Positions 37,568 through 48,063 are shown, numbered from the stretch's first letter. The stretch is 64,000 bases of DNA from Legionella yabuuchiae (GCF_900640115.1 NZ_CAAAIW010000003.1:1-64000); one strand, 5' to 3'. Notes: generated by a model from the letters alone, not told the origin. Made by a program: numbers and translations.

Positions 37568-38830
37568 ATGGCATTGCTTGTGCAAAAATTTGGTGGTACA
37601 TCCGTCGCAACACAGGCTCACATTAATCACGCGGCCGATATTGTTGCAAAGGCCAAGCATGCTGGCCACGACGTGGTGGTCGTGGTTTCTGCCATGAGTG
37701 GAGAAACGGATAAACTTATTAATTTAGCGCATCAAATGAGTGAAAGCCCAGATCCTCGCGAGTATGCTGTACTGGTATCCACTGGGGAGCAAGTTTCCAT
37801 AGCGTTAATGGCCATGGCATTAATTAACCGAGGTATTCAGGCTCGATCTTATACAGGAAGTCAAGCCAGAATTCTAACCTCGGGTCAGTATAAAAAAGCC
37901 CGGATCGAGGCTATTGATACTCAGCCTATGTTAGAAGACTTAAAGGAAGGGAACGTGGTGGTGGTCGCTGGATTTCAAGGGGTTGATAATAAAGGCAATA
38001 TCACTACCTTAGGTCGTGGCGGCTCAGATACGACGGCCGTTGCCCTGGCTGCTGCGTTAAAAGCGGATGAATGTCAAATCTATACCGATGTGGATGGCGT
38101 TTATACGACCGATCCCCGCGTCGTGCCTGAAGCCAAGCGCCTTGATCAAGTCACGTTTGAGGAAATGCTTGAATTGTCTAGTCTTGGTGCCAAAGTATTA
38201 CAAATTCGATCCGTTGAGTTTGCCGGTAAATTTAAGGTTCCATTACGCGTTCTATCTTCCTCTAAAGAGGGTCCTGGCACCTTGATAACTTCTGAAACAG
38301 ATACACGCATGGAATCGTTTGCCATTACTGGTATCGCCTTTAGTCGTAATGAAGCCAAAATTTGTTTAAATGGCATACCCGATGGACCGGGAGTCGCTTC
38401 TAGTCTGCTCGCGGAATTAAGTACCATTGGCGTGAATGTGGACATGATTTTGCAGCACAGCCCTATTGATAGCTTGGCTGATTTTAGTTTTACGGTTCAT
38501 CAGGATGAGTATAAGCCGACGTTCAAACTATTAGGCAAACTGGCTACTAAATTGAACGCCAAAGGAATAAAAGGATTTGAACGTTTGGCAAAGCTTTCTC
38601 TGGTTGGAGCAGGCTTGAAAAGTCATCCTGAAGTCGCACCGATGATGTTTAGAGTGTTGGCTGATCAAGGAATTAATATTCAATTGATCACCTCTTCAGA
38701 AATCAAACTGTCTGTGATTATCGATGAATCCAGGCTTGATGATGGAGTCCGAGCATTGCATCAAGCGTTTCGCTTGGAAGTGCAAGCTATAGATGAATCA
38801 AGAAAAATTGCCATAAATGGCACTGTATAA
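37568..38830 (+). CDS. lysC: Aspartokinase
   Basis: 420 residues. First step toward lysine, threonine, methionine and diaminopimelate. KFGGTSVA at 7-14, TLGRGGSDTTAVALAA in the kinase domain and two C-terminal ACT domains (about 265-410) responsible for feedback control. GAGG RBS is nine bases before the ATG. In many gammaproteobacteria csrA follows alaS or lysC; here none does. Confidence 0.95.
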   Translation: MALLVQKFGGTSVATQAHINHAADIVAKAKHAGHDVVVVVSAMSGETDKLINLAHQMSESPDPREYAVLVSTGEQVSIALMAMALINRGIQARSYTGSQARILTSGQYKKARIEAIDTQPMLEDLKEGNVVVVAGFQGVDNKGNITTLGRGGSDTTAVALAAALKADECQIYTDVDGVYTTDPRVVPEAKRLDQVTFEEMLELSSLGAKVLQIRSVEFAGKFKVPLRVLSSSKEGPGTLITSETDTRMESFAITGIAFSRNEAKICLNGIPDGPGVASSLLAELSTIGVNVDMILQHSPIDSLADFSFTVHQDEYKPTFKLLGKLATKLNAKGIKGFERLAKLSLVGAGLKSHPEVAPMMFRVLADQGINIQLITSSEIKLSVIIDESRLDDGVRALHQAFRLEVQAIDESRKIAINGTV

Positions 38831-38914
38831 AATACTAAACTCCATATATTTGACTATCCCTAAGATACTTAAAAATGCGATAGTCAAGACTGAAAAAATT
38901 ATCCGTATAATACT

Positions 38915-38940
38915 CGCATTTTGAACGATCACGGGTATAT
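38915..38940. repeat. Half arm of the PR2 palindrome
   Basis: CGCATTTTGAACGATCACGG and the following GTATAT equal the right outer arm of PR2. A short separate inverted repeat (TGACTATC / GATAGTCA) precedes it in 38855-38890. Nothing else is seen in the lysC downstream gap. Confidence 0.65.
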
Positions 38941-38975
38941 ACTTAATGATATTCAATCAAAAATGCAGGGATAGT

Positions 38976-39173
38976 ATGGCTGAATTACTAAATTTATTTT
39001 TACTGATTATTATTGTTGGAGTAGTATTTTGGTTGATTAATGCTTTTATACCCATGGCTGCCGGATTTAAAACCATCCTGAATTTATTGGCGCTCATCTT
39101 AATCATTATTTATATTTTACAATTTTTTGGCCTGATTCAACCGATCTTCCCCACCATTCATCTAATTCGTTAG
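38976..39173 (+). CDS. Small inner-membrane protein (Thivi_2564-like)
   Basis: 65 residues from the ATG at 38976 with AGGGA before it; an ATG at 38946 in the same frame lies in repeat-derived DNA and is less likely. Two hydrophobic helices: LLNLFLLIIIVGVVFWLI and ILNLLALILIIIYILQFF, with a short charged turn. It fits a family of very short two-helix membrane proteins of unknown role common in gammaproteobacteria. Confidence 0.75.
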   Translation: MAELLNLFLLIIIVGVVFWLINAFIPMAAGFKTILNLLALILIIIYILQFFGLIQPIFPTIHLIR

Positions 39174-39194
39174 TGGTTTAAAGTCTTGTTATAC

Positions 39195-39231
39195 GCTCGA
39201 ATTGCCATGGATTGAGTATGGTAATTCGAGC
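39195..39231. terminator. Hairpin after the small membrane-protein gene
   Basis: GCTCGAATTGCCAT (39195-39208) pairs with ATGGTAATTCGAGC (39218-39231), with a single mismatch. It lies 22 bases after the stop. The run of T after it is poor, so termination efficiency is uncertain. Confidence 0.5.
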
Positions 39232-39342
39232 AATTCATTTCTATTCTTCGAACGTTGAATGTCAAATAATTGTCATCATTTAATTGGCGACCTTCTCCCT
39301 ATTGCCTATACTTAATACAGAAAAGCCACTGCGAGAAATAAA

Positions 39343-39570
39343 ATGAAACAATTATTATGTGCGTTGTTTTTTTTCCTGTTCTCCTTTTGCGCAATTGCTG
39401 CCGACATTCCGGAGGTCGAACAAGGCGCAGAAGATTACGATGAAACGATGTGTGTCCAACGGTATACAGATAATTGCATTAACATGGTATGCTTGACCTC
39501 AGAAGAAAGGGATTGCCAAGAGCAATGTCAAAAAGATGCTGAAGATAAGTGCAAACTACAAGGATTATAA
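39343..39570 (+). CDS. Small secreted cysteine-rich protein
   Basis: 75 residues: signal peptide MKQLLCALFFFLFSFC up to about AIAA, then a mature part of about 55 residues with six cysteines (MCVQ, NCIN, VCLT, DCQEQC, KCK) and many acidic residues. Such a pattern predicts disulfide bonds in the periplasm or outside. No family recognised; a role cannot be assigned. Confidence 0.6.
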   Translation: MKQLLCALFFFLFSFCAIAADIPEVEQGAEDYDETMCVQRYTDNCINMVCLTSEERDCQEQCQKDAEDKCKLQGL

Positions 39571-39603
39571 TTGTGATGAGCCATACTTTCTTCTAATTTT
39601 TCC

Positions 39604-39650
39604 CTGTACATGACAAAAAAACCTGTCATGCCCACGTAGGTGGGCAACCA
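39604..39650. repeat. Hairpin miniature repeat, copy 3, with second hairpin
   Basis: TGTACATGACAAAAAAACCT then GTCATG, followed by GCCCACGTAGGTGGGC, which forms a second small stem. The double arrangement resembles the one at 365-409, inverted. Confidence 0.7.
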
Positions 39651-39654
39651 TCCA

Positions 39655-39779
39655 TCAAAATAATCCGAAACCCAAATCAATCCACTGGGGATTGTTTTGC
39701 TCGATAAGATTTATTTTCCATTGTCGGTTCCATATTTTTTACTGGCTAATATGTAAACACAATATTGCTTTTCTTCCAT
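39655..39779 (-). pseudogene. GIY-YIG nuclease-like gene, internally deleted
   Basis: From the ATG at 39779 the minus strand encodes EEKQYCVYILASKKYGT, the N-terminus of a GIY-YIG protein without the following YIG. Shortly after, in another frame, WKINLIEQNNPQWIDL gives the C-terminal part of the same family. The central 50 or so residues are deleted. A dead relic, independent of the one at 18.9 kb. Confidence 0.65.
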
Positions 39780-39819
39780 TGTTCATCCTGGTTGGTTGCT
39801 AAAAACTTATTTACTGCCG

Positions 39820-40001
39820 GACCATTCTTGCCTTGTTCCAGCCAAAATACATATTTAAACTATCCTTCAACTCGCTGATACACTCCATATAACCTCCTGT
39901 TGACGATCGAGATTATATGATATTCATTCTATGGCAGCGAGTTATCTTAATTTACTTCAGTGCCAAATCAGAAATGGTTGCCCGCCTGCGCAGGCATGAC
40001 A
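39820..40001 (-). pseudogene. IS4-family (type 1) 5' end and first 22 codons
   Basis: 39823-40001 matches 209-387. The ATG at 39888 begins the same ISELKDSLNMYFGWNKARM sequence, which is cut at codon 22. The rest is the non-coding upstream end of the element. No inverted repeat or target duplication is clear. Confidence 0.65.
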
Positions 40002-40133
40002 CCCATTAGGAGGCTGTCTGTTAATAGGCAAAAGCCATCGCTTCAACGCTGGTGGGACATCGCTTAAAATCGACTGGGATTACGAGTAAATTTGAAGCAT
40101 TTGACGGAAAGCACTTATACCATTATATATTTA

Positions 40134-40186
40134 ATATACCCGTAATCGTCCGTAAACTAGCATTTTGAACGATTACGGGTATATAC
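40134..40186. repeat. Short palindrome with PR2 ends, upstream of fliA
   Basis: ATACCCGTAATCGTCCG (left) and CATTTTGAACGATTACGGGT (right) are PR2 outer arms with only a few bases between them; the inner palindrome is missing. It ends about 35 bases before the fliA start. The stretch 40002-40133 has no recognisable content. Confidence 0.75.
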
Positions 40187-40221
40187 CCAAGCCTCTTAAA
40201 AATAAGAATAAGGAGCAGGTC

Positions 40222-40944
40222 GTGGAAGATGCGTTGGCTTCAGACGGTAGTATAAATCGGACGGCACATGATACGTTAATTAAATCTCATGCCAAAATGG
40301 TGAAGCGAATTGCTCATCATCTATTAGGCCGCCTGCCACCTTCTGTTCAACTCGATGATCTGCTACAAGCTGGGATGTTGGGGTTATTAGAAGCGGTTCG
40401 TAATTATGACGAAACCAAAGGTGCCTCATTTGAAACTTATGCCGGAATTCGAATCCGTGGTCATATGTTAGATGAAGTGCGAAGAAACGATTGGGTTCCA
40501 CGATCGGTTTATCGTAATGCGCGTTTAATTTCAGCGGCTGTTCGAGAAGTTGAAAATCGACTTGGCCGTGATGCAAAAGATCATGAAGTCGCCAGCGAGT
40601 TAGGAGTGGGTCTTAAAGAATATCATGACATGCTAAACGATTCGGCAGGTGGTCATCTTTATGGATTTGAAGATCTAGGGGTGACGGATGATGTTTTAAA
40701 AGATGAATATCGCGACTCCATGAGTGAGCCTCATATTAATGCACTTAACTCGGATAGAACGTCCCAATTAGCGCAAATAATTAATAGTTTACCTAAAAAT
40801 GAAAAATTAGTGTTGTCGTTGTATTATGAACAAGATTTAAATTTAAAAGAAATTGGTGAAGTACTCGGAGTAAGCGAATCCAGAGTATCTCAAATACACT
40901 CTCAGGCAACCCATCGTATTAAGTCCAGACTTCCTGAGTTGTAA
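40222..40944 (+). CDS. fliA: RNA polymerase sigma-28 factor FliA
   Basis: Sigma factor for late flagellar and, in Legionella, transmissive-phase genes. The start chosen is GTG at 40222 with AAGGAG six bases before it, giving 240 residues, the normal FliA size. A longer version from TTG 40165 would be encoded by the palindrome and is judged spurious. Region 2 (LLQAGMLGLLEAVRNYDETK, ASFETYAGIRIRGHMLDEVR), region 3 and region 4 (KLVLSLYYEQDLNLKEIGEV, SESRVSQIHSQA) are complete. No flagellar gene is adjacent; upstream is repeat and pseudogene DNA. Confidence 0.92.
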   Translation: MEDALASDGSINRTAHDTLIKSHAKMVKRIAHHLLGRLPPSVQLDDLLQAGMLGLLEAVRNYDETKGASFETYAGIRIRGHMLDEVRRNDWVPRSVYRNARLISAAVREVENRLGRDAKDHEVASELGVGLKEYHDMLNDSAGGHLYGFEDLGVTDDVLKDEYRDSMSEPHINALNSDRTSQLAQIINSLPKNEKLVLSLYYEQDLNLKEIGEVLGVSESRVSQIHSQATHRIKSRLPEL

Positions 40945-41014
40945 ATTCCTGTTCTAGCCTTACCACGCTATTTTGAGTAAAATATTGTCCTTATTCTTTT
41001 TTTAAGAGCACCAT

Positions 41015-42122
41015 ATGTTAGAAGTGAATCAAGTTGCCCATACATTAGTTGATCTCAATGAGCGTGTACAAGCGCTTCGGGGGTATCTTTGACTTTGACA
41101 AAAAGAGCGAACGGTTAGAAGAAGTTGAGCGCGAGTTAGAATCGCCTTCAATTTGGGATAATCCTGAGCAAGCGCAAGCCCTAGGTCGCGAACGGGCTCA
41201 ATTGGAAGCCGTGGTTCATCAGTTAAAGCAGCTAAGTCATAATCTTTCTGATTTAAAAGAATTGTTTGAAATGGCGCGTGCTGAAGAAGATGAAACGGCT
41301 ATTCATGATGTGGCTGAAGAAATGAACGAGGTTGAACGTCAAATCGAGGCATTAGAATTTCGCCGAATGTTTTCCGGAAAAATGGATAATGCCAATGCCT
41401 TCTTAGATATTCAAGCAGGCTCTGGGGGCACCGAAGCTCAGGACTGGGCAGAAATGTTGTTGCGAATGTATTTGCGATGGGGAGAGCATCATGGATTTGA
41501 AACGGAGTTAGTCGAATGCTCCGCGGGTGACGTGGCTGGCATTAAAAGTGCTACAATATACTTTAAGGGTGAATTTGCCTACGGTTGGCTTCGAACGGAA
41601 ACAGGCGTTCATCGTTTGGTGCGAAAATCCCCATTTGATTCTGGCAATCGTCGTCATACTTCATTTGCTGCAGTATTTGTATCCCCAGAAGTGGATGATG
41701 ATATTGAAATTGATATTAATCCTGCTGATTTAAGGATTGATACCTATCGTGCATCAGGAGCCGGTGGTCAGCACGTTAACCGAACCGATTCCGCGGTCAG
41801 GATTACTCACGAACCAAGTGGCATTGTGGTTCAGTGCCAAAACGACCGCAGTCAACATAAAAATAAAGATCAAGCGATGAAGCAATTACGGGCGAAACTG
41901 TATGAGCTTGAAATGCAGAAAAAAAACAGCGAGCAACAAGCGTTGGAAGCGACTAAGTCGGATATTGGGTGGGGTTCGCAAATACGTTCATACGTATTGG
42001 ATCAATCTCGCATAAAAGATTTACGAACAGGCGTTGAAACCAGCAATACACAAGCTGTACTAGACGGTGAGCTAGATCCATTTATTGAAGCAAGTCTTAA
42101 AGCAGGAGTAGGGGCAGAATGA
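41015..42122 (+). CDS. prfB: Peptide chain release factor 2 (with programmed +1 frameshift)
   Basis: Starts at ATG 41015 ([20 protein letters not shown]) and reads 25 codons to an in-frame TGA at 41090-41092; ribosomes shift +1 and continue as [11 protein letters not shown]. This is the classical autoregulated RF2 arrangement, so it is not a mutation. The main part has the peptidyl-tRNA hydrolysis motif in [16 protein letters not shown]. About 368 residues in total. The stop overlaps the lysS start (ATGA). Confidence 0.96.
41078..41093 (+). promoter_or_regulatory. RF2 programmed frameshift site
   Basis: CGGGGGTATCTTTGAC: a Shine-Dalgarno-like GGGGG upstream of CTT-TGA-C. Slow decoding of the TGA when RF2 is scarce promotes the +1 slip, which makes synthesis self-limiting. 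The arrangement (CTT TGA C, codon 26) is the same as in Escherichia coli. Confidence 0.92.
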
Positions 42123-43615
42123 TAGAAGAACAGATAGAACAGTTAGATGAAAGTGAAGTCTATCAGATTCGAAAGCAAAAATTAGTTGATCTGCGTGGGG
42201 AGGGTTTTAATTATCCTAATCAGTTTCAACGCCAGCATTTAGCGCTAGAAGTATTAGAGCAGTATGGCGATGAAACTAAAGAGACGCTGGCTGAACAGCA
42301 TGCTAAAGTCGTTGTGGCGGGTCGTATTGTGTTGCGTCGTATTATGGGTAAAGCCAGTTTTTTCCATATCCAAGACATGTCCGGTCGTATTCAGGTGTAT
42401 GTGCGTCAGAATGATATGCCCGAACTTTACGAACAATTCAAACATTGGGATCTTGGCGATATTGTCGGTGTACGCGGTGAATTATTTAAAACCAACACAG
42501 GTGAACTTACGGTTAATGCTGAACATATCGAGTTGTTGACGAAATCGTTGCGTCCTTTACCGGATAAATTCCATGGCTTAGCAGATCAAGAAATGCGTTA
42601 TCGTAAACGCTATGTGGATTTAATTGCGAACGAAGAAAGCCGCAAAACCTTTTTAGTGCGTTCGCGTTTAATTACAGCCTGTCGCGCGTTTATGGATCAG
42701 CATCAATTTCTCGAAGTAGAAACCCCAATGATGCACCCTATCCCTGGTGGTGCGTTAGCTCGACCATTTATTACCCATCATAATACATTGGATATGCAAA
42801 TGTTTTTGCGTATTGCGCCCGAATTGTATTTGAAGCGCTTGGTGGTTGGCGGCTTTGAGCGCGTTTATGAAATCAATCGTAATTTCCGCAATGAAGGAAT
42901 TTCGACGCGCCATAATCCAGAATTTACGATGATGGAATTCTATGAAGCCTATGCTACCTATCATGATCTCATGGATTTCACCGAAAAACTGATGCGCTTT
43001 TTATGCGATGAAGTCGTGGGCGCTCGCAAGGTAGAGTATCAAGATCTAGTCATCGATTTTGAGCAACCTTTTGCCCGTATGAGTATCCGTGAGGCTATTT
43101 TAAAGCATCATTCAGATATCCGTGCAGAAGAACTTGAATCGCTAGAGACTTGTCGAGGCTTGTTGGATCGCTTTGGATTTGATTATAAAGACGCCGATGG
43201 CTTAGGCAAGTTGCAAATGATTTTGTTTGAAGAAACAGTCGAACATCAGTTAGTGCAACCGACCTTCATCACTGAGTATCCTACAGAAGTGTCGCCCTTA
43301 GCACGCCGTAATGAAGTGAACCCAGAAGTAACCGATCGCTTTGAGTTCTTCATCGCGGGCCGTGAAATTGCGAATGGATTTTCTGAGTTAAACGATCCAG
43401 AAGATCAAGCCGCTCGTTTCCAAAAGCAAGTTGAAGAAAAAGACGCGGGTGATATGGAAGCGATGCATTACGACAGCGACTATATTGAATCGTTGGAGTA
43501 TGGCATGCCACCCACCGCAGGAGAAGGAGTAGGAATCGATCGCTTGGCCATGATCTTTACAAATTCCCCATCGATTCGCGATGTAATTTTATTTCCGCAC
43601 CTAAGACAAAGTTAA
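42119..43615 (+). CDS. lysS: Lysine--tRNA ligase (class II)
   Basis: 498 residues: N-terminal OB-fold anticodon-binding domain (about 60-150) and class II core with motif 2 ([20 protein letters not shown]) and motif 3 ([13 protein letters not shown]). Translationally coupled to prfB, a gene order widespread in bacteria. Confidence 0.96.
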   Translation: MIEEQIEQLDESEVYQIRKQKLVDLRGEGFNYPNQFQRQHLALEVLEQYGDETKETLAEQHAKVVVAGRIVLRRIMGKASFFHIQDMSGRIQVYVRQNDMPELYEQFKHWDLGDIVGVRGELFKTNTGELTVNAEHIELLTKSLRPLPDKFHGLADQEMRYRKRYVDLIANEESRKTFLVRSRLITACRAFMDQHQFLEVETPMMHPIPGGALARPFITHHNTLDMQMFLRIAPELYLKRLVVGGFERVYEINRNFRNEGISTRHNPEFTMMEFYEAYATYHDLMDFTEKLMRFLCDEVVGARKVEYQDLVIDFEQPFARMSIREAILKHHSDIRAEELESLETCRGLLDRFGFDYKDADGLGKLQMILFEETVEHQLVQPTFITEYPTEVSPLARRNEVNPEVTDRFEFFIAGREIANGFSELNDPEDQAARFQKQVEEKDAGDMEAMHYDSDYIESLEYGMPPTAGEGVGIDRLAMIFTNSPSIRDVILFPHLRQS

Positions 43616-44023
43616 TAGGCTTATTGTATCGCCCATGTAAATCATTGTTATATGGGCGCAGAGTCCTCTATACCACTATGATGTAAGGTATTTTCAGTAA
43701 GGTATTTTGCCATTCCCGCGAAGGCGGAAATCCATCTTGTTCTTGGTAGAGAGCCAGTAGGGAAATGGATCTTCGCTTTCCCAATGACAATATCACTCGG
43801 TTTAACCTAGAAAAAAGCAGTTGAGTCCGTAACGAGCAAGTTAAGAGCGTTGAAAACGTTGTATTTTTAATATTTTTTGTCATGTACAAAGTAGTTTTGG
43901 TGAAAGCAGTAGCCACCACTACGGTGAGCTAAAAAAATAAGAAAATCCAGCTGATTTAGTGCTATTAGCTTGAGTAGTAGGGCTTTAATGCTTTTTCTAG
44001 GTTTAACTTCTAGGGGAGTTATT
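43616..44023. other. Non-coding gap after lysS with repeat fragments
   Basis: No convincing gene. It has an imperfect stem GCCCATGTAA/TTATATGGGC (about 43633-43661) after lysS, a dispersed-repeat-like segment CATTCCCGCGAAGGCGG (about 43711), and half of the hairpin repeat at 43875-43893. Short open frames on the minus strand in this region look like chance. Confidence 0.5.
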
Positions 44024-44049
44024 ATCCCGACTATGTTGCCAGTCGGGAT
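44024..44049. terminator. Hairpin downstream of nrdB
   Basis: ATCCCGACT (44024-44032) pairs with AGTCGGGAT (44041-44049) around an eight-base loop. It lies about 80 bases beyond the nrdB stop; the T-run is weak. Confidence 0.5.
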
Positions 44050-44128
44050 TAATTAAAATACTTGTAGGGATAGTAGATTGGAAGACTGTAGTGTTTGGAA
44101 GACTGTTTTTTTAAGAATTAGTTAATGT

Positions 44129-45226
44129 TTATTCATCCCAACTGAGCGTACCACCGGCTTGGTATTCAATGACTCGGGTTTCAAAGAAGTTTTTCTCTTT
44201 TTTGAGATCCATCATTTCACTCATCCAAGGGAATGGATTTTCAGCGCCAGGGTATTGCTCAGGAAGACCGATTTGTGCAAGACGACGATTGGCAATGAAA
44301 TGCAAATATTCCTCAAACATATCGGCATTCATGCCTAAAATACCATGCGGCATGGTGTCTTTTGCATATTGATATTCAAGTTCTACGCCTTCGTTAATCA
44401 ATTGCACTATTTCAGCTTTAAATTCAGGCGTCCATAAATGCGGATTTTCAATTTTAATCTGATTAATGACATCAATACCAAAATTCATGTGCATAGATTC
44501 ATCACGTAAAATGTATTGGAATTGTTCTGACGTTCCAACCATTTTATTGCGACGACCCATTGAAAGTATTTGAGTAAACCCAACGTAGAAAAATATTCCT
44601 TCAAAGACGACGTAAAATGCGATTAAATCACGTAATAAGCGTTGATCATTTTCTGGTGTTCCGGTTTTAAACTCAGGATCCCCCAAACTTTGGGTAAAGG
44701 GTAAGGCCCAAGAAGCTTTAGTGGCCACCGATGGAATTTCTCGGTACATGTTAAATACTTCAGCCTCATCAAGTCCTAGACTTTCAATGACATATTGATA
44801 GGCATGGGTATGCAGCGCTTCCTCAAACGCTTGTCGCAATAAGTATTGGCGGCATTCTGGGTTTGTAATGTGCCGATACACAGCCAATACTAGATTATTG
44901 GCTACTAGTGAGTCCGCCGTTGAGAAAAATCCTAAGTTACGTTTAATAATCAGACGCTCATCTTCAGTTAAACCATTAGGATCATTCCACAAAGCTAAAT
45001 CAGCGCTCATACTGATCTCATTAGGCATCCAATGGTTTGCGCAGCCCGTTAAGTACTTATCCCATGCCCAAGTGTACTTAAAAGGAACCAATTGGTTTAA
45101 GTCAGCACGACAATTAATGATTTTTTTATCATCAACATGGATACGGCTAGCACCCATTTCAAGTGATTCTAGGCCAGTAGCCCCAACAGATGGGGATTCT
45201 AATGATTGTAATTGTTCACTGGTCAT
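44129..45226 (-). CDS. nrdB: Class Ia ribonucleotide reductase, beta subunit
   Basis: 365 residues from the ATG at 45226, which has AAGGAG seven to eight bases before it (a longer frame from 45247 overlaps nrdA). Di-iron ligands are visible: [16 protein letters not shown] (Glu136, His139, radical Tyr143) and DESMHMNFG. The radical tyrosine is kept, so it is the classical tyrosyl-radical form. Supplies the radical for NrdA. The C-terminal tail ends [11 protein letters not shown]. Confidence 0.95.
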   Translation of the reverse strand: MTSEQLQSLESPSVGATGLESLEMGASRIHVDDKKIINCRADLNQLVPFKYTWAWDKYLTGCANHWMPNEISMSADLALWNDPNGLTEDERLIIKRNLGFFSTADSLVANNLVLAVYRHITNPECRQYLLRQAFEEALHTHAYQYVIESLGLDEAEVFNMYREIPSVATKASWALPFTQSLGDPEFKTGTPENDQRLLRDLIAFYVVFEGIFFYVGFTQILSMGRRNKMVGTSEQFQYILRDESMHMNFGIDVINQIKIENPHLWTPEFKAEIVQLINEGVELEYQYAKDTMPHGILGMNADMFEEYLHFIANRRLAQIGLPEQYPGAENPFPWMSEMMDLKKEKNFFETRVIEYQAGGTLSWDE

Positions 45227-45237
45227 ACATATCTCCT

Positions 45238-48063
45238 TTATTGACACGCTTCGCAGTCAGGGTCGAGAATCGAACAAGCCTGCGGTTGCGGTTCTGAAAG
45301 TTTAACGGCATTTAAAGCACCATCCGTCACGGTTGATTTTTCTGCATTGCTAGCCCCAACACTACGTAAGTAATAGGTCGTTTTTAAACCACGTACCCAG
45401 GCCAGGCGATACAGTGAGTCAAGCTTTTTACCGGAGGGTTGCGCCATATAAATATTGAGTGATTGGGCCTGATCTAGCCATTTCTGTCTGCGAGATCCAG
45501 CTTCCACCAGCCAGGATGGGTCAATTTCAAACGCAGTGGCGTAGCGCGATTTTAACTCTTTAGGGATGCGGCTAATGGGTTGCACGCTGCCATTAAAGTA
45601 TTTTAAGTCATTCACCATCACCTCATCCCATAAGCCAAGAGTTTTAAGATCCGCGACCAAGTAGGGGTTAACAACGGTAAATTCACCCGATAAATTGGAC
45701 TTCACATATAGGTTTTGGTAAGTCGGTTCAATGGATTGAGAAACACCGCAAATATTGGAAATGGTTGCGGTAGGAGCAATAGCCATCACGTTGGAGTTGC
45801 GCATACCTTGTGTGCGTACTTTAACGCGTAATGACTCCCAATCCAATGTTTGTGAGCGATCTTGTTCTAAGTATTCGCCTCGTGCCTGTTGGAGTAGGTT
45901 AATGGAATCAATTGGCAATATTCCTTTGCTCCACAAAGATCCTTCGTAGCTGGAATAGCAACCCCGTTCTTTAGCCAGCTCACAAGAAGCCTCAATAGCG
46001 TAATAGCTAATCAACTCCATAGAGGTATCGGCGAAGTTGACCGCATCGTTAGAAGCATAATCAAGTTTTAGCTTATATAAGGCATCTTGAAACCCCATCA
46101 ATCCTAAACCAATCGGACGATGCTTCAAGTTTGAGTTGCGAGCTTGTGGTACCGAATAGTAGTTAATGTCAATGACGTTATCCAGCATTCGTATCGCCGT
46201 TTTGATGGTGTCTTGTAATTTCTTCTGATCAAGCTTGCCTTCATTAATATGAGCGGGCAAATTAATGCTTCCCAAATTACAAACGGCTATTTCATCAATA
46301 GACGTATTCAATGTAATTTCAGTACACAAGTTGGAACTATGAATCACCCCTGTATGTTGCTGTGGTGAGCGCAGATTACAAGCATCTTTAAAGGTTAACC
46401 AGGGATGTCCTGTTTCAAACAACATGGATAACATTTTACGCCATAGTTTGATGGCGGCAACGGTTTTTACATTGCGGATTTTTCCTTGTTTCGCTTTCTC
46501 TTCATAATCAAGATAGAGCGCTTCAAACGATTTTCCAAAGGCGTCGTGTAATCCAGGAACTTCATCCGGTGAGAATAGTGTCCAGTCACTTTGTTCATGA
46601 ACACGTTTTAAGAATAAGTCAGGAATCCATAACGCGGTGTTCATATCATGCGTACGGCGACGATCGTCCCCGGTATTTTTTCTTAACTCAAGAAACTCTT
46701 CCACATCACGGTGCCAGCATTCAAGATAAGCACAAACGGCACCTTTGCGTTTGCCACCTTGATTGACTGCGATAGCCGTCGCATCGGCTACGTTTAAAAA
46801 GGGAACAACGCCTTGTGATTTACCGTTCGTGCCTTTGATGTGGGATCCCATCGCACGAACCGGCGTCCAGTCATTGCCAAGGCCGCCAGCAAATTTGGAC
46901 AGTAATGCATTGTCTCTAATTGCACCATAAATCCCATCGAGATCATCGGGTACGGTGGTTAAATAACAACTGGATAATTGAGGACGAACGGTTCCTGAAT
47001 TAAACAAAGTAGGCGTCGACGCCATATAATCAAATGAGGATAGAAGCGTATAAAACTCAATGGCTTTATTTTCTTTATCTTCTTCACGGATGGCTAGCCC
47101 CATAGCGACGCGCATAAAAAAAGCTTGCGGCAGCTCATAACGTACGCCGTGTTCATGAATAAAATAACGATCGTATAATGTTTGTAGACTTAGGTAAGTA
47201 AATTTCATGTCACGTTCAGGAAATATTGCCTTCGCGAGCTTATCGAGATCAAAATCCTTAAGCTTCGGATCAAGCATGCCTTGTTCAATGCCTTGTGCGA
47301 TATATTGCTTGAAATAAGCAGGGTAAAGCTTCGCCATTTCATCAAATGTTGCTTCTTCTCGCAGGTTTAATTTGCTTAACGCTTCGGTTCGCATACTATC
47401 TAATAACAAGCGAGCGCTTACGTAAGTATAATTTGGTTCTGTTTCCACCAGCGCACGAGCCGCCATAATTAGAGCTTTATGAACATCTTCTAAACTGGCT
47501 TTGTTATAAAGATTGCGCAAAGCGTCTTTGATGACAGGTTCGGCGTTTACATTAGCCAGATCACGGCAGGCTTCGTCTACGATGGTTTCTACCCGTTTCA
47601 TATCCAACGGGACCAACTCGCCATCAGGCATTGTAATTAGCGGGACTTTATTATCAGTGGCCTGTTTTTTAAGTTGCTCTGAGCGCGCTTTTCGTCGTTC
47701 TTCACGATAAAGCACATAGGCACGTGCAACTTTATATTGACTGCTACGCATGAGCGCCAATTCAACTTGGTCTTGAACATCTTCAATATGAATGGTGCCA
47801 CCACTGGGCAAGCGCCGCTTGAAAGCCTGAGTAATTTGCTTGGTTAAGTCATCAATTTGCTGATGAATACGATTAGATGCGGCGGCATTGCCACCTTCTA
47901 CGGCTATGAAAGCTTTAGTAATGGCTACTTGTATTTTATTTTCATCATACTGAACGACTTTGCCATTGCGTTTGATGGTTTTTAAAATACCAGGCGCATT
48001 TGTATTCAATTCCAGTTGACTTTTTTGAGGTAATTCTTTTACCGGGTCGATAGTCTCTGACAT
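45238..48063 (-). CDS. nrdA: Class Ia ribonucleotide reductase, alpha subunit
   Basis: 941 residues from the ATG at 48063 ([10 protein letters not shown]) with GGAGG before it; an in-frame start at 48093 is less likely. The N-terminal part has an ATP-cone ([20 protein letters not shown]); the core shows the catalytic set [14 protein letters not shown] and [10 protein letters not shown]. The C-terminus ends with CEACQ, the redox-shuttle cysteines. nrdB starts 11 bases after the stop, so the two form an operon. Confidence 0.95.
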   Translation of the reverse strand: MSETIDPVKELPQKSQLELNTNAPGILKTIKRNGKVVQYDENKIQVAITKAFIAVEGGNAAASNRIHQQIDDLTKQITQAFKRRLPSGGTIHIEDVQDQVELALMRSSQYKVARAYVLYREERRKARSEQLKKQATDNKVPLITMPDGELVPLDMKRVETIVDEACRDLANVNAEPVIKDALRNLYNKASLEDVHKALIMAARALVETEPNYTYVSARLLLDSMRTEALSKLNLREEATFDEMAKLYPAYFKQYIAQGIEQGMLDPKLKDFDLDKLAKAIFPERDMKFTYLSLQTLYDRYFIHEHGVRYELPQAFFMRVAMGLAIREEDKENKAIEFYTLLSSFDYMASTPTLFNSGTVRPQLSSCYLTTVPDDLDGIYGAIRDNALLSKFAGGLGNDWTPVRAMGSHIKGTNGKSQGVVPFLNVADATAIAVNQGGKRKGAVCAYLECWHRDVEEFLELRKNTGDDRRRTHDMNTALWIPDLFLKRVHEQSDWTLFSPDEVPGLHDAFGKSFEALYLDYEEKAKQGKIRNVKTVAAIKLWRKMLSMLFETGHPWLTFKDACNLRSPQQHTGVIHSSNLCTEITLNTSIDEIAVCNLGSINLPAHINEGKLDQKKLQDTIKTAIRMLDNVIDINYYSVPQARNSNLKHRPIGLGLMGFQDALYKLKLDYASNDAVNFADTSMELISYYAIEASCELAKERGCYSSYEGSLWSKGILPIDSINLLQQARGEYLEQDRSQTLDWESLRVKVRTQGMRNSNVMAIAPTATISNICGVSQSIEPTYQNLYVKSNLSGEFTVVNPYLVADLKTLGLWDEVMVNDLKYFNGSVQPISRIPKELKSRYATAFEIDPSWLVEAGSRRQKWLDQAQSLNIYMAQPSGKKLDSLYRLAWVRGLKTTYYLRSVGASNAEKSTVTDGALNAVKLSEPQPQACSILDPDCEACQ

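Noticed and set aside
40165-40221. Longer N-terminus of FliA beginning at TTG 40165
   Set aside because: It is encoded by the palindromic repeat and exceeds the family length; the GTG at 40222 has a proper ribosome site.
41049-41093. Apparent independent start of prfB at 41049
   Set aside because: The frame lacks the conserved RF2 N-terminus; the +1 frameshift signal at codon 26 from ATG 41015 explains it.
43668-43919. Open frame of 83 codons on the minus strand after lysS
   Set aside because: It runs through repeat fragments (CATTCCCGCGAAGGCGG and half hairpin), has no ribosome site and no recognisable protein pattern.
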